A DNA stretch of 64,000 bases from Flavobacterium chungbukense (GTDB lineage Bacteria > Bacteroidota > Bacteroidia > Flavobacteriales > Flavobacteriaceae): the NCBI RefSeq assembly GCF_020805785.1, contig NZ_JAJGZV010000001.1, positions 930,001 to 994,000 on the forward strand, given 5' to 3'. The notes beneath the pieces were generated by a model that was not told where the DNA came from, did no database searches, and saw only the letters and a list, made by a program, of their open reading frames with translations. Both the position numbers and the translations under genes were made by a program. Position 1 is the stretch's first letter. Each line of letters begins with the position of its first letter. Shown here in pieces: positions 37,576-45,720 of this stretch.

Positions 37576-38931
37576 ATGAATTTTAAGTATTTATTCCTTT
37601 TACTGCTTTGCTCAGTTGCGTTTTCACAGAATAGCGATTTTCCCTCTGCTAAAGTAGATTCGATAGTTAAAAGAATTCAGCTTCCAGTATTTCCTTCGTA
37701 TCAAGTAAACGTTTTAAAACTTGGCGCAAAAGGTGATTCTATTACGGATAATAAAAAGGCTTTTGATAAAGCAATGGCATTATGTAAAAAGAATAATGGG
37801 GGAACGATAATTGTTCCAAAGGGGATTTATAAAATTAATGGTCCGATTCATTTTGTCAGCAATGTAAATTTGAAAATAGAAAAAGGAGCAAAAATCAAAT
37901 TCAGCGACAATCCAAAAGACTATTTGCCACTGGTTTTGACAAGTTGGGAGGGAACGATGCTTTACAATTACAGTCCATTAATTTATGCCAACAATTGTAA
38001 TAATATTGCTATTTCTGGAGAAGGAACAATTGACGGAGAAGGAGGAAAGGTTTGGAAGACATTTAAGGCAAAAGAAGTCGAGGGTAAAAATCTGAGCCGA
38101 GAAATGAATCATACTAATGTACCAATTGAAAATAGAAAATTTGGAGAAAGTTATTTTCTAAGACCACAGATGATTCAATTTCTAAATTGCAAAAATATTT
38201 TGGTTGAAAATGTCCGAATCGAAAATTCGCCATTTTGGTGTCTTCATTTACTAAAATCCCAAAGCATAACCATTCGCGGAATCAGTTATAAATCATTGAA
38301 TCATAATAACGACGGAATTGATCCAGAATATGCAAAGGACGTATTAATCGAAAATGTCAATTTTGATAATGGTGATGATAATGTGGCCATTAAAGCTGGA
38401 CGAGATCATGAAGGAAGAGCGAATACAGCAACTCCGAGTGAAAATATAGTTATTAGAAATTGTAATTTTAAAGGTCTTCACGGTGTAGTAATTGGCAGTG
38501 AAATGTCAGCAGGAGTTCAGAATGTTTTTGTAGAAAATTGTAAAACATCAGGTTATTTAAAAAGAGGAATTTATCTAAAAACCAATGCAGACCGAGGTGG
38601 CTATATTAAAAATATATTTGTTCGAAATATACAATTAGATGAAGTGGAAGACTGCTTGTATATTACGGCAAATTATCACGGTGAAGGCAAAGGTTATCAA
38701 TCAGATATATCCAATGTTTATTTTTCTAATATTACATGCAACAAAGCTTCAGAATCAGGAATTGTTATACAGGGATTTTCAGATAAGAAAATTAGAAATA
38801 TTTCCTTAAAAAATATTGAGATTAAGTCGGCTAAAAATGCCTTGTCGAATGAAAATGCAGAAAATGTTACGATGACGGATGTTTTTATAGGACAACGAGC
38901 AACAGTGCCAACGGCGGTTTCGAAACATTAG
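37576..38931 (+). CDS. Glycoside hydrolase family 28, second copy with altered motifs
   Basis: This is a 451-residue secreted beta-helix enzyme with a signal peptide (to about VAFSQ, residue 18). GH28 motifs: NNDGID (244-249) and GDD (266-268) are normal, but the usual GHG reads LHG (301-303) and the usual RIK reads YLK (333-335). The acid residues needed for hydrolysis are kept. The changed subsite residues suggest another substrate or an exo mode, for example rhamnogalacturonan or an unsaturated end. It follows the PL10-CE8 gene by 68 bp. An octamer element starts about 10 bp after the stop. Confidence 0.92.
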   Translation: MNFKYLFLLLLCSVAFSQNSDFPSAKVDSIVKRIQLPVFPSYQVNVLKLGAKGDSITDNKKAFDKAMALCKKNNGGTIIVPKGIYKINGPIHFVSNVNLKIEKGAKIKFSDNPKDYLPLVLTSWEGTMLYNYSPLIYANNCNNIAISGEGTIDGEGGKVWKTFKAKEVEGKNLSREMNHTNVPIENRKFGESYFLRPQMIQFLNCKNILVENVRIENSPFWCLHLLKSQSITIRGISYKSLNHNNDGIDPEYAKDVLIENVNFDNGDDNVAIKAGRDHEGRANTATPSENIVIRNCNFKGLHGVVIGSEMSAGVQNVFVENCKTSGYLKRGIYLKTNADRGGYIKNIFVRNIQLDEVEDCLYITANYHGEGKGYQSDISNVYFSNITCNKASESGIVIQGFSDKKIRNISLKNIEIKSAKNALSNENAENVTMTDVFIGQRATVPTAVSKH

Positions 38932-38941
38932 ATTTTTTAGG

Positions 38942-38973
38942 TTCAAAGATACAAAGATACAAAGTGGCAAAGG
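38942..38973 (+). repeat. Octamer-periodic 3' element (four units) after the second GH28 gene
   Basis: Units TTCAAAGA, TACAAAGA, TACAAAGT and GGCAAAGG follow the header TTTTTTAGG. It is in the sense of the upstream gene, 10 bp after its stop codon. Confidence 0.82.
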
Positions 38974-38981
38974 TATTTTTA

Positions 38982-39008
38982 TGTAGAGACGCACCGCAGT
39001 GCGTCTAC
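38982..39008. repeat. Hairpin repeat of GTAGAGACGCAC type
   Basis: TGTAGAGACGCAC and GTGCGTCTACA form an inverted repeat with a 2-base bulge around CGCA. This is one of three different repeats stacked in the 223-bp gap between GH28 and CE12. Confidence 0.75.
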
Positions 39009-39030
39009 ACAAAGTATATCCATATAGATT

Positions 39031-39108
39031 TGTCCTCGTGAGCGAAGTCGAAGGATATTCGTGACGAAAAGGTCTTCTCCCGAAGCTTCGGGATCGCTCA
39101 GACTGACA
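39031..39108. repeat. Dispersed repeat with a perfect 16-bp palindrome
   Basis: The segment reads TGTCCTCGTGAGCGAAGTCG at the left and ends CGCTCAGACTGACA, with the palindrome TCCCGAAGCTTCGGGA at 39078-39093. It has higher GC than its surroundings and resembles a dispersed intergenic repeat. Confidence 0.7.
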
Positions 39109-39154
39109 TATGTATTATAAGCAATCAAACAAAAAATAACAATCAGTAAACAAA

Positions 39155-39901
39155 ATGAAAAAATACATCTTCCTAACACTCCTAATCACTACAGTAAGTT
39201 TTGCACAAAGAACGTCAGTGTATTGCATTGGAGACTCCACGATGGCGAATAAAAAAGATCCTGAAAAAAATCCAGAACATGGATGGGCACAGGTTCTACA
39301 GCCTTTTTTTAACGATAATGTCTTGATTATTAACAAAGCCGTAAACGGCAGAAGCACTAAAAGTTTTATAAATGAAAAACGTTGGGATTCTATTTATAAA
39401 CAGTTAAAAAAAGGAGATTATGTTTTTATTGAATTTGGACATAATGATCAAAAAATAGAAGATCCAAGTCGTTATACAAATCCTCATACAGCATACCGAT
39501 ATAATTTAATAAAGTTTGTAAAAGAAAGTAGAGAGAAAGGCGCTATACCAATTTTGTTAACTTCTATATCAAGACGTAATTTTAATGAGAAAGGAGTATT
39601 GGTTCCTACACATGGAGATTATCCTTTAGAAACTCGATTAGTAGCAAAGGAATACAATGTGCCATTTATAGATTTGGAATATTACACCGAATTGTTGGAG
39701 CAGTCTTATGGGCCAGAGAAATCAAAACTACTTCATTTACATTATAAAGCAGGTGAAAATGCTTATTACGATAAAGAAAAAGCAGATGATACACATCTCT
39801 CATTATTAGGAGCAACTACAATTGCACAAATTGTGGTTGATCAAATTAAATTACTTGAAAGCCCTTCTTTATTGAAGATTAAGAAGGAAATTCAGAAGTA
39901 A
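39155..39901 (+). CDS. Rhamnogalacturonan acetylesterase (CE12, SGNH hydrolase)
   Basis: This is a 248-residue secreted enzyme with a signal peptide (to about VSFAQ, residue 18). SGNH blocks are visible: GDSTM with Ser28 as nucleophile, the Gly region NGRSTKSF, GHNDQK with the oxyanion Asn, and DDTHLS with the catalytic Asp-His pair. This arrangement is that of CE12 enzymes such as YesT/RhgT, which remove acetyl groups from galacturonic acid in RG-I. It ends the pectin operon. Its last 10 bases overlap the end of the convergent AraC gene. Confidence 0.93.
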   Translation: MKKYIFLTLLITTVSFAQRTSVYCIGDSTMANKKDPEKNPEHGWAQVLQPFFNDNVLIINKAVNGRSTKSFINEKRWDSIYKQLKKGDYVFIEFGHNDQKIEDPSRYTNPHTAYRYNLIKFVKESREKGAIPILLTSISRRNFNEKGVLVPTHGDYPLETRLVAKEYNVPFIDLEYYTELLEQSYGPEKSKLLHLHYKAGENAYYDKEKADDTHLSLLGATTIAQIVVDQIKLLESPSLLKIKKEIQK

Positions 39902-40821
39902 CTTAATTTAGAATAGTTAAGTTCATACATCACAGCGGTTAAAGTGCTGTATTCTCCACTTTTCAGAAGTTTTTGAGCAAGATTAATTTTTTCTTCAATA
40001 AACAGGTTTTTAGGAGTATTATTAAAATGCTTTTTAAACAAACTTTTATACTTCGAGGCAGACATACCAGCCATTCCTGCTAAAAAAGTGAGAGAGGGAA
40101 ACGGTCCATATAGATTATTTAATAAGTAGTTTTTTGTTTTTTCTATAGCATCATTTTCTATTTCAGTAAGTTGGGTAGTAGTGTCTTTGGATTCGTAAAA
40201 TTTATTAAAAAAATTACCCAATACTTTTAAGGAAATTCCCTTTATAAAAGAATCAAAAGACAAATCTTTAACCGATTTGTTTTTAATTGATTGAATAAGT
40301 AAAATACTATTACTGTCAATATTGCCGTAGTGATAAAAGGCCTTTTTATTTGTTTTATTCTTTGAAAAATGGTTTTCCTTTTGCTTGAACTTTTGAACAA
40401 AATCATGTAGTAGTTTTTTATCAATTAAAAGGCGTAAAGCAATTGTTCTCTCATTTACAGCTGCTTTAAAAGAACTTTCTATTTCATTGTCAAGAATAGC
40501 TAAGTCTAATTGATTAAAAGATCCTATTTCGTAGTCGATATGATTGATTTTAATGAGATTAACATGTTCACTCAAATCAAAATGAAATATAAATAATTCG
40601 TTTTGCGATTTTAATCTCGTAATTTTCAAAGGTTCTTTCAACGTAAAGTCGGCATAGACAACTGAAATACCATTCATGATTTGAGAAAAGTAAAAAAATC
40701 CCTCTCCCAAATCATTTGGAATATTAATAAGTTTATTATCAATCAATTTGGTGTTGAGCTGTTCTGCTAAATCTAACTGCCATTCTGGTGTTAAACTATA
40801 AGTATGTGTAACTTTTCTCAT
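39892..40821 (-). CDS. AraC family regulator, C-terminally truncated
   Basis: This is a 309-residue paralogue of the next gene. The first HTH (LAGMAGMSASKYKSLFKKHF) is complete, but the protein stops at LNYSKLSYF. The neighbour continues NSYFASKFKEHFGLSPKAFN, so this copy lacks most of the second recognition helix and the conserved end. The sequence after the stop (ISFLIFNKEG in frame) is unlike AraC and belongs to the end of the CE12 gene on the other strand. DNA binding is probably weakened or single-headed. It may be a decaying gene or a modulator of its paralogue. It begins 29 bp after that gene in the same direction. Confidence 0.82.
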   Translation of the reverse strand: MRKVTHTYSLTPEWQLDLAEQLNTKLIDNKLINIPNDLGEGFFYFSQIMNGISVVYADFTLKEPLKITRLKSQNELFIFHFDLSEHVNLIKINHIDYEIGSFNQLDLAILDNEIESSFKAAVNERTIALRLLIDKKLLHDFVQKFKQKENHFSKNKTNKKAFYHYGNIDSNSILLIQSIKNKSVKDLSFDSFIKGISLKVLGNFFNKFYESKDTTTQLTEIENDAIEKTKNYLLNNLYGPFPSLTFLAGMAGMSASKYKSLFKKHFNNTPKNLFIEEKINLAQKLLKSGEYSTLTAVMYELNYSKLSYF

Positions 40822-40850
40822 AGGCTCTTCATTTTTTACAGATTCTATCG

Positions 40851-41831
40851 TTACAATTGTTTATTAAATGCTTTAGGAGACAATCCGAAATGTTCTTTGA
40901 ATTTTGAAGCGAAATAAGAATTATTAGTAAAATGGAGTTGATCTGATATTTGCGAAATTGTTAGCTGTTTTTTTTCAAGAAGCTCTTTTGCTAATAACAT
41001 TTTGTTTTCCATAAAGAAAACATTTGCAGTATTGCCAGTTATCTTTTTGAATAAACTTTTAAATTTAGATTCAGACATATTAGCCATGTTGGCCATGAAA
41101 GTGATGCTTGGAAAAGGATGATCTAAATGATTAATGAGATACATTTGAATAGTAATGATATTATCAAGATCTGTTTCATTTACGGTTTGGATGATAATTC
41201 TTTTAGTAGCAATTTTTTTTAGATAATTTGAAATCAGCAGATGAACAGTTCCTCTTAAATTTAAATCGAAAATAGATCCTCCAACTTCCAATTTTCTCAA
41301 GTCGTTTAATAGATGGAAGCTTTCACTACTCATTCTGTCAAAACGAACGATAGTATTTTCTTGCGAATTGACAAGAGTATCGATGTTTTGTATGACGATA
41401 TTATTTTTTTTAGCATAAGCTTTTATCATGCTTTTTTTAATAAAAATACACAGGCAAAAAGTTTTGCTTCCTTTGCCAACATTGTATCTAGATTCTAGAG
41501 ATCCATCTATTACGGATAAATTATATTGCCATCTCCCGACATTGTACATGAAGTGACCACTACTCACCGTTGCCTCTCCTTCTGTCAGGTTATAATAGAA
41601 ACCAACAAAGTCTGGATTTGGATTTTTTTGTATGAGTTCAAAATTTCTATGATATTCAACATTGATGTAATAGGCAATAATGCCATCTCCGCAGTCTAAA
41701 AAGTATCTAGTTCCAGATTGTGAATCTTCGGGAAGAATAATGAAATTTCCTTTAATTTTCCCTTCAATTTGTTTGGCATAATGTTCAACCCAATTTAAAT
41801 CTGCGCCATAATAATGTTCAATTATTTTCAT
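40851..41831 (-). CDS. AraC family transcriptional regulator
   Basis: This is a 326-residue regulator. The N-terminal sensing domain is about 1-215 (segments YYGADLNWVEHYAKQIEG and FIKKSMIKAYAKKNN). The C-terminal double HTH reads MANMANMSESKFKSLFKK and then ISQISDQLHFTNNSYFASKF, ending HFGLSPKAFNKQL, all complete. The second paralogue follows 29 bp downstream. Lying between the pectin operon and a DUF4861-like gene, it might act on nearby pectin genes, but there is no direct evidence. A 782-bp non-coding region precedes its start. Confidence 0.9.
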   Translation of the reverse strand: MKIIEHYYGADLNWVEHYAKQIEGKIKGNFIILPEDSQSGTRYFLDCGDGIIAYYINVEYHRNFELIQKNPNPDFVGFYYNLTEGEATVSSGHFMYNVGRWQYNLSVIDGSLESRYNVGKGSKTFCLCIFIKKSMIKAYAKKNNIVIQNIDTLVNSQENTIVRFDRMSSESFHLLNDLRKLEVGGSIFDLNLRGTVHLLISNYLKKIATKRIIIQTVNETDLDNIITIQMYLINHLDHPFPSITFMANMANMSESKFKSLFKKITGNTANVFFMENKMLLAKELLEKKQLTISQISDQLHFTNNSYFASKFKEHFGLSPKAFNKQL

Positions 41832-42613
41832 GTAAATAGGGATTTGTTTTATAAAGTTAAAGTATTTTTATGAAAATACTTATGTTTTTTATTTTGTAAA
41901 TTATTGGTTTGTAGGTTTTTAATCTTTTTTTTTGTCTAAAAACGCAAATAATTCTGTTCATATCTAGGAAAATCTTGTAAAAAATATTTTGAAAAAGATT
42001 AATCTACTTCAAGATGGGGCAGCTGCATTAATCCAATTTGATATCACTCGTTTGATATGTTTCTCATACTATTTGCTTGATATGATAAAATCATAATCGA
42101 TTATCATTTCTATTGTTTCACTTCAATTATGGCATCAAATATCTTTTGCTTGCAATTTTTTTAGAAGATGAATATGAATAGAAAAGGATGCAGAAAATAA
42201 TCTTTGAAGGTGGTAATTTCCCAAAGATTTTAATTCCTTAACACTTTGTTTTATGTAAGAAAATATTTGTTTTTGTTTTGTAGGTATGCAAAAGTAAAGA
42301 ATTATTTTAGACATAAAATCAAAAGAAAGTTAAAACTTAAATATTTGCAAATAAGCTAAATACAGTCTTTGTTTACGTCTTATTTTATTATTTTTTTGTC
42401 TTTTAAAGTCAGGTTTAATTAAGATTTTGTGTATAAAATTTTTGACTTGTGCTCTATGTATTTGAAAACTAAGAAATAAGTTTTTTGTAAGCCAATTTTA
42501 GTGACTCTGATTGTTTTGAAACAAAGTCTTATTTTAATAGTTTAAAAGCTTAAGCGTCTATCTTCTGCTGCTGATTTAAAATATTTTTGGGTAAGAAATC
42601 CGAAACAAAAAAT
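41832..42613. other. Long non-coding region with TTGATAT repeats and an AATCGATT palindrome
   Basis: No reading frame of useful length is found on either strand across 782 bp. Between 42040 and 42085 the motif TTTGATAT or CTTGATAT occurs three times, at 16-bp and then 26-bp spacing. Eight bases after the last copy lies the palindrome ATAATCGATTAT (42093-42104), sharing the 10-bp core TAATCGATTA with the LacI operators. No TAnnTTTG box abuts it. The region could hold a leader RNA or regulator sites; nothing more can be supported. Confidence 0.5.
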
Positions 42614-43148
42614 ATGACAGCTGCTAATTTTTCATTAGAGTTTCAATTGAGTATTCCTGAAATTAGAAAACTGAACAAAATGTACTTTAGACATTTGTTT
42701 AAAGAACGTATTGTCTTTTTGTTTGTTTGTTCTATTAGTGATGCTAATTCTTGCTGATTATACCCTTGAAATCGATTTGTTTCAATGGTTAATACAAAGC
42801 TGTCTCCTAATTGTTTTTTTTGTAATCATACAGTTTTCGTTTGTAGATGCCATTTCTAAAGGTGTTTTTAAATTGACAAAAAGACTGATGAAGAAAGAAA
42901 AGTTTATAAACAGATATAAACTTACGTTTAACTACTATAATATCTGTATCAGGTCACCATTGGGTGAATTAACGCATAAATGGTCAAAGATTGAAAAAGT
43001 GATTTCTACAAAGAACTTTTTATTTCTCTACATAAAAGAACGCAACGGATATATTATTTCTATTTCTAAAAAAGATTATGACTGCAGAAAGATAGAAGAA
43101 CTCCTTTCGTTTGTAGAAAAAAATGTCATTACAATTATTAAAGTTTAA
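42614..43148 (+). pseudogene. YcxB-like membrane protein gene, frameshifted
   Basis: An ATG at 42614 opens a frame (MTAANFSLEFQLSIPEIRKL onward) that stops at 42755-42757. Another frame, open through 42711-43148, continues with two hydrophobic segments and a C-terminal domain (YKLTFNYYNICIRSPLGELT, then HKWSKIEKVISTKNFLFLYI) like that of YcxB proteins. The frames meet in a TTTG repeat (42718-42730). Removing one 4-bp unit would give RIVFLFVLLVMLILADY, a continuous membrane helix. So the gene is probably inactivated by slippage, switchable, or affected by a sequence error. Function of YcxB-like proteins is unknown. Confidence 0.7.
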
Positions 43149-43161
43149 AACAAAAAGGAAG

Positions 43162-43599
43162 ATGAAAGAGAAAGTTTTAGTTAAAGATAGCAAAGGTGTC
43201 TTCTTAAAAATGTTCAGGAGAAAATTTAAAAACGAAATTGAATTTTCTGAAGAATCTTTTTTTGAAAATAATAAAGATAGTTCAAATCAATACAGCAGAA
43301 TAGTTTATGTGATTCATAATAGGCAAGAACTATTAAGTTTTTTGCAAGAAAATAAAAATTCAAATGCCTTGGTCTGTTTGTTTGATAAACAGTTTTATAG
43401 GAGTTTAGTTTTTCTTGAAGTAATGAATAATTTGATTTTGTTCGACGAATTAAAAACTAGTAGAGAAGTTCTTAAAGAGCTAAAGAAATTTTTTAAAAGA
43501 AGAGTAGATTCCAAAAATGAAATAGCTGGTTTATCAAACCAAGATTATTCACCCATAAAACATCAGAATTATTATCAAGCAATGTATTTTCTAATTTAA
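43162..43599 (+). CDS. Hypothetical protein, not recognised
   Basis: This is a 145-residue soluble, lysine-rich protein with no signal peptide. I use the ATG at 43162, which has AGGAAG just upstream; an earlier in-frame ATG at 43123 would overlap the YcxB-like frame by 26 bp. Residues about 45-115 (RIVYVIHNRQELLSFLQENK, then ALVCLFDKQFYRSLVFLEV) alternate strand and helix as in a small alpha/beta domain, perhaps a degenerate receiver-like fold, but no catalytic residue can be named. It follows the YcxB-like gene by 13 bp and may share its transcript. Two hairpins follow the stop. Confidence 0.65.
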   Translation: MKEKVLVKDSKGVFLKMFRRKFKNEIEFSEESFFENNKDSSNQYSRIVYVIHNRQELLSFLQENKNSNALVCLFDKQFYRSLVFLEVMNNLILFDELKTSREVLKELKKFFKRRVDSKNEIAGLSNQDYSPIKHQNYYQAMYFLI

Positions 43600-43659
43600 G
43601 TTAGTTCACTTTTTATATTTTTTCGTGCACATATTTATATTAATTATGTGCTTTAAATT

Positions 43660-43693
43660 GCAGGATAATGATTTTTTATTGTCCTGCTTTTTT
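43660..43693 (+). terminator. Rho-independent terminator after the unrecognised gene
   Basis: GCAGGATAAT (43660-43669) pairs with ATTGTCCTGC (43678-43687) with one wobble and is followed by a T run. A smaller hairpin, GCACATA/TATGTGC at 43627-43651, lies just upstream. Confidence 0.8.
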
Positions 43694-43791
43694 ATTTTGC
43701 TCTTATTTTTTTTACAACATTTTACTTTTAAGTGTTGAAATAACAATTAATTCTCTTAAATTGTTCTGAAAAAAAATAAAGAGTCAAAAAA

Positions 43792-45078
43792 ATGAAAAAA
43801 ACGGTCTTATTTTATCTTCCCATTACTTTAATTACAATATCTTTTAGTAGTTGCAAAGTTTCTCAAAGCGCTTCTCAAAGTGCTATAATTTTAAAAAATG
43901 AAAGTACTTTAGTTTTAACTCAGAAAGCAATTTCAATAAAAAGAGAAAGTCTCAAGAATAACAATAAAGGAACTTTTCCGATTCTACTGTTTAAGAAAGA
44001 TACAATTCCAGCGCAAACAAATGATCTTAATGGAGATGGAAAATGGGATGAGTTATTTTTTACTGCTGATTTTTTGCCAAATGAAGAGAAAAGTATCAGT
44101 CTGCATTGGTCAGAAATTGATCCTAAGTTTACTGTGAAAACTAGTGTTAGATTTGGAAAAAGAGAAGGTGAGAATCTGCCAGTTCACCCTGACACGCAAG
44201 AAGTTTTAATGGCAAATCAGGTTCTTAAAAAACTAGGTTATCAAAAATACCAGACAGACGGACCAACTTGGGAAAATGATAAAGTAGGTTTTAGACATTA
44301 TCTGGACGGAAGAAATTCTAAAGATGTTTTTGGTAAAAAAACGCCTGGAATAACTCCAGAGAATGTAGGAATAAATGATAAAGGTGCTGTTGAAGACAAT
44401 TACCACGTAATGTACGATTGGGGAAGAGATATTTTTCCAGTAGGAAGTTCTGTCGGTTTAGGCGGTTATGCCTTATTGGTTGATAATAAAATTAACAGAC
44501 TGGGAATATTAGGAAATGATACAATTAATAATGTTGAAAAAACGACATTTAAAATTGTAGCGGAAGGTCCTGTTAATTCTGTTTTGAGCTACCATTATCA
44601 GAATTGGAAAGCTTCGGATCATGTATATCAAGTTCAGGAAAAAACTTCTATTTGGCCGGGAATGTATGCGTATAAAAATACAGTTTCGATTGAAGGTATA
44701 AAAGGAAAAGAAACCTTTCTGGCGGCAATTTCAAACTTAAATAATAAAAATCCGTTGCAGGTAGTAGAAGCAGGAGATTGGGTATGTTTAATTCAGCATG
44801 ATTATCTAACTTATGAAAGGCAATGGATTTTAGGAACAGCTATTTTAGTTCCAAAAAACATTTATCAAGGGTATATGGAAGCTCCAAAAACGGGTCAATT
44901 AACAGATTCCTATTTAGCAAAATTGAGTATCCAAAACAATAAGGAAATCGACTACTATGCGGTTGCGGCTTGGGAATTAAGTGCAGATAAAGGATTCGAT
45001 AATACGGTATTTTTTACTAATTACGTAATCACTTTGGCAAAGCAACTTTCAGTTAAAATTACAGTTAAAATTAAATAG
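43792..45078 (+). CDS. DUF4861-like lipoprotein
   Basis: This is a 428-residue lipoprotein (SFSSC, Cys20). The sequence has an N-terminal beta-rich part (LNGDGKWDELFFTADFLPNE) and a larger C-terminal part with GFRHYLDGRNSKDVFGKK, YHVMYDWGRDIFPVGSS and WKASDHVYQVQEKTSIWPGM. I match this by memory to DUF4861, a family found with pectin-degrading genes in Bacteroidota. Conserved Asp and His residues in these segments suggest an enzyme acting on polysaccharide. It is outside the main operon but near it, consistent with a pectin role. The exact reaction is not known to me. Confidence 0.72.
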   Translation: MKKTVLFYLPITLITISFSSCKVSQSASQSAIILKNESTLVLTQKAISIKRESLKNNNKGTFPILLFKKDTIPAQTNDLNGDGKWDELFFTADFLPNEEKSISLHWSEIDPKFTVKTSVRFGKREGENLPVHPDTQEVLMANQVLKKLGYQKYQTDGPTWENDKVGFRHYLDGRNSKDVFGKKTPGITPENVGINDKGAVEDNYHVMYDWGRDIFPVGSSVGLGGYALLVDNKINRLGILGNDTINNVEKTTFKIVAEGPVNSVLSYHYQNWKASDHVYQVQEKTSIWPGMYAYKNTVSIEGIKGKETFLAAISNLNNKNPLQVVEAGDWVCLIQHDYLTYERQWILGTAILVPKNIYQGYMEAPKTGQLTDSYLAKLSIQNNKEIDYYAVAAWELSADKGFDNTVFFTNYVITLAKQLSVKITVKIK

Positions 45079-45275
45079 TTTAGAAATATAGTTAAAAACA
45101 AGGATGACCAAAGTTTTGTTCTAATCGTCTGCAAATTGTTTTTTTATTAAAAGATTTCTAAATATTTCAGCAGCTCTTGACATATTTTTGAGCTTTAAGA
45201 CGATTTTTTTCTCATAAAAAGTAAGAAAAAAAGGTGCTCTAAACTGATTTTAGGATATATTTTGATTAAGCCAGG

Positions 45276-45291
45276 CACTTTGTACAAAGTG
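45276..45291. promoter_or_regulatory. Perfect 16-bp palindrome, possible operator
   Basis: CACTTTGTACAAAGTG is fully symmetric and lies about 170 bp upstream of the promoter of the small gene at 45492. There is no T tract. It could be a dimer binding site or a small repeat. Confidence 0.4.
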
Positions 45292-45432
45292 TAAAAGGAA
45301 AAAAAGATTTTTATGTTTTTTAAGTAAGTATTTGAATTATAGTTGTTTGTGTTTGTTGGTGTTTTGTAAAATGGAGAAGTCAATTTATTGTAAAGAAAAT
45401 GAATGAAAAAGTGCATTAAATTTAACAACAAA

Positions 45433-45466
45433 TTTGTTGTAACTATCACACAAACTTCTATTTTTG
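45433..45466 (+). promoter_or_regulatory. Promoter of the histone H1-like gene
   Basis: The -7 box TATTTTTG (45459-45466) matches TAnnTTTG, with TTTG (45433-45436) 22 bp upstream. The start codon is 25 bp after the -7 box. Confidence 0.7.
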
Positions 45467-45491
45467 TGGCTTAATTTAACAATATATAAGC

Positions 45492-45668
45492 ATGAAAGAT
45501 TTATTAGTAAAAATCAACGCCGAAATTGACACATTCAAAGCAGAAGCTGAATCTTTAACTGAAAAAGGAATTAAAGCTGCAGGTCCAAGAGCACGTAAAG
45601 CTACTTTAGAAATTGAAAAACTTTTAAAAGAGTTCAGAAAAGTTTCTATCGAAGAATCAAAAAAATAA
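45492..45668 (+). CDS. Small histone H1-like (Hc1 type) protein
   Basis: The gene encodes 58 residues, starting MKDLLVKINAEI and ending EESKK. The segment KGIKAAGPRARKATLEIEK is lysine/arginine/alanine-rich and matches by memory the short histone H1-like proteins present in flavobacteria. Such proteins are thought to bind DNA and act as nucleoid components. The gene has its own promoter and a perfect terminator, so it is an independent transcription unit between the pectin and rhamnose regions. Its acidic N-terminal half and basic middle suggest a helical hairpin. Confidence 0.82.
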   Translation: MKDLLVKINAEIDTFKAEAESLTEKGIKAAGPRARKATLEIEKLLKEFRKVSIEESKK

Positions 45669-45680
45669 TACCACAAAAAA

Positions 45681-45706
45681 CCTCGTCTTTAGACGAGGTT
45701 TTTTTT
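45681..45706 (+). terminator. Rho-independent terminator of the histone H1-like gene
   Basis: CCTCGTCT and AGACGAGG form a perfect 8-bp stem with a 2-base loop (45681-45698), followed by eight T. Confidence 0.92.
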
Positions 45707-45720
45707 GCTTTTATTTATTT

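Larger units (their letters stand above)
45079..45491. other. Intergenic region with 16-bp palindrome and histone-like gene promoter
   Basis: This 413-bp gap contains no gene. It holds a perfect palindrome (45276-45291, separate entry) and the promoter of the small gene at 45492. No clear terminator follows the DUF4861-like gene. Confidence 0.5.
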
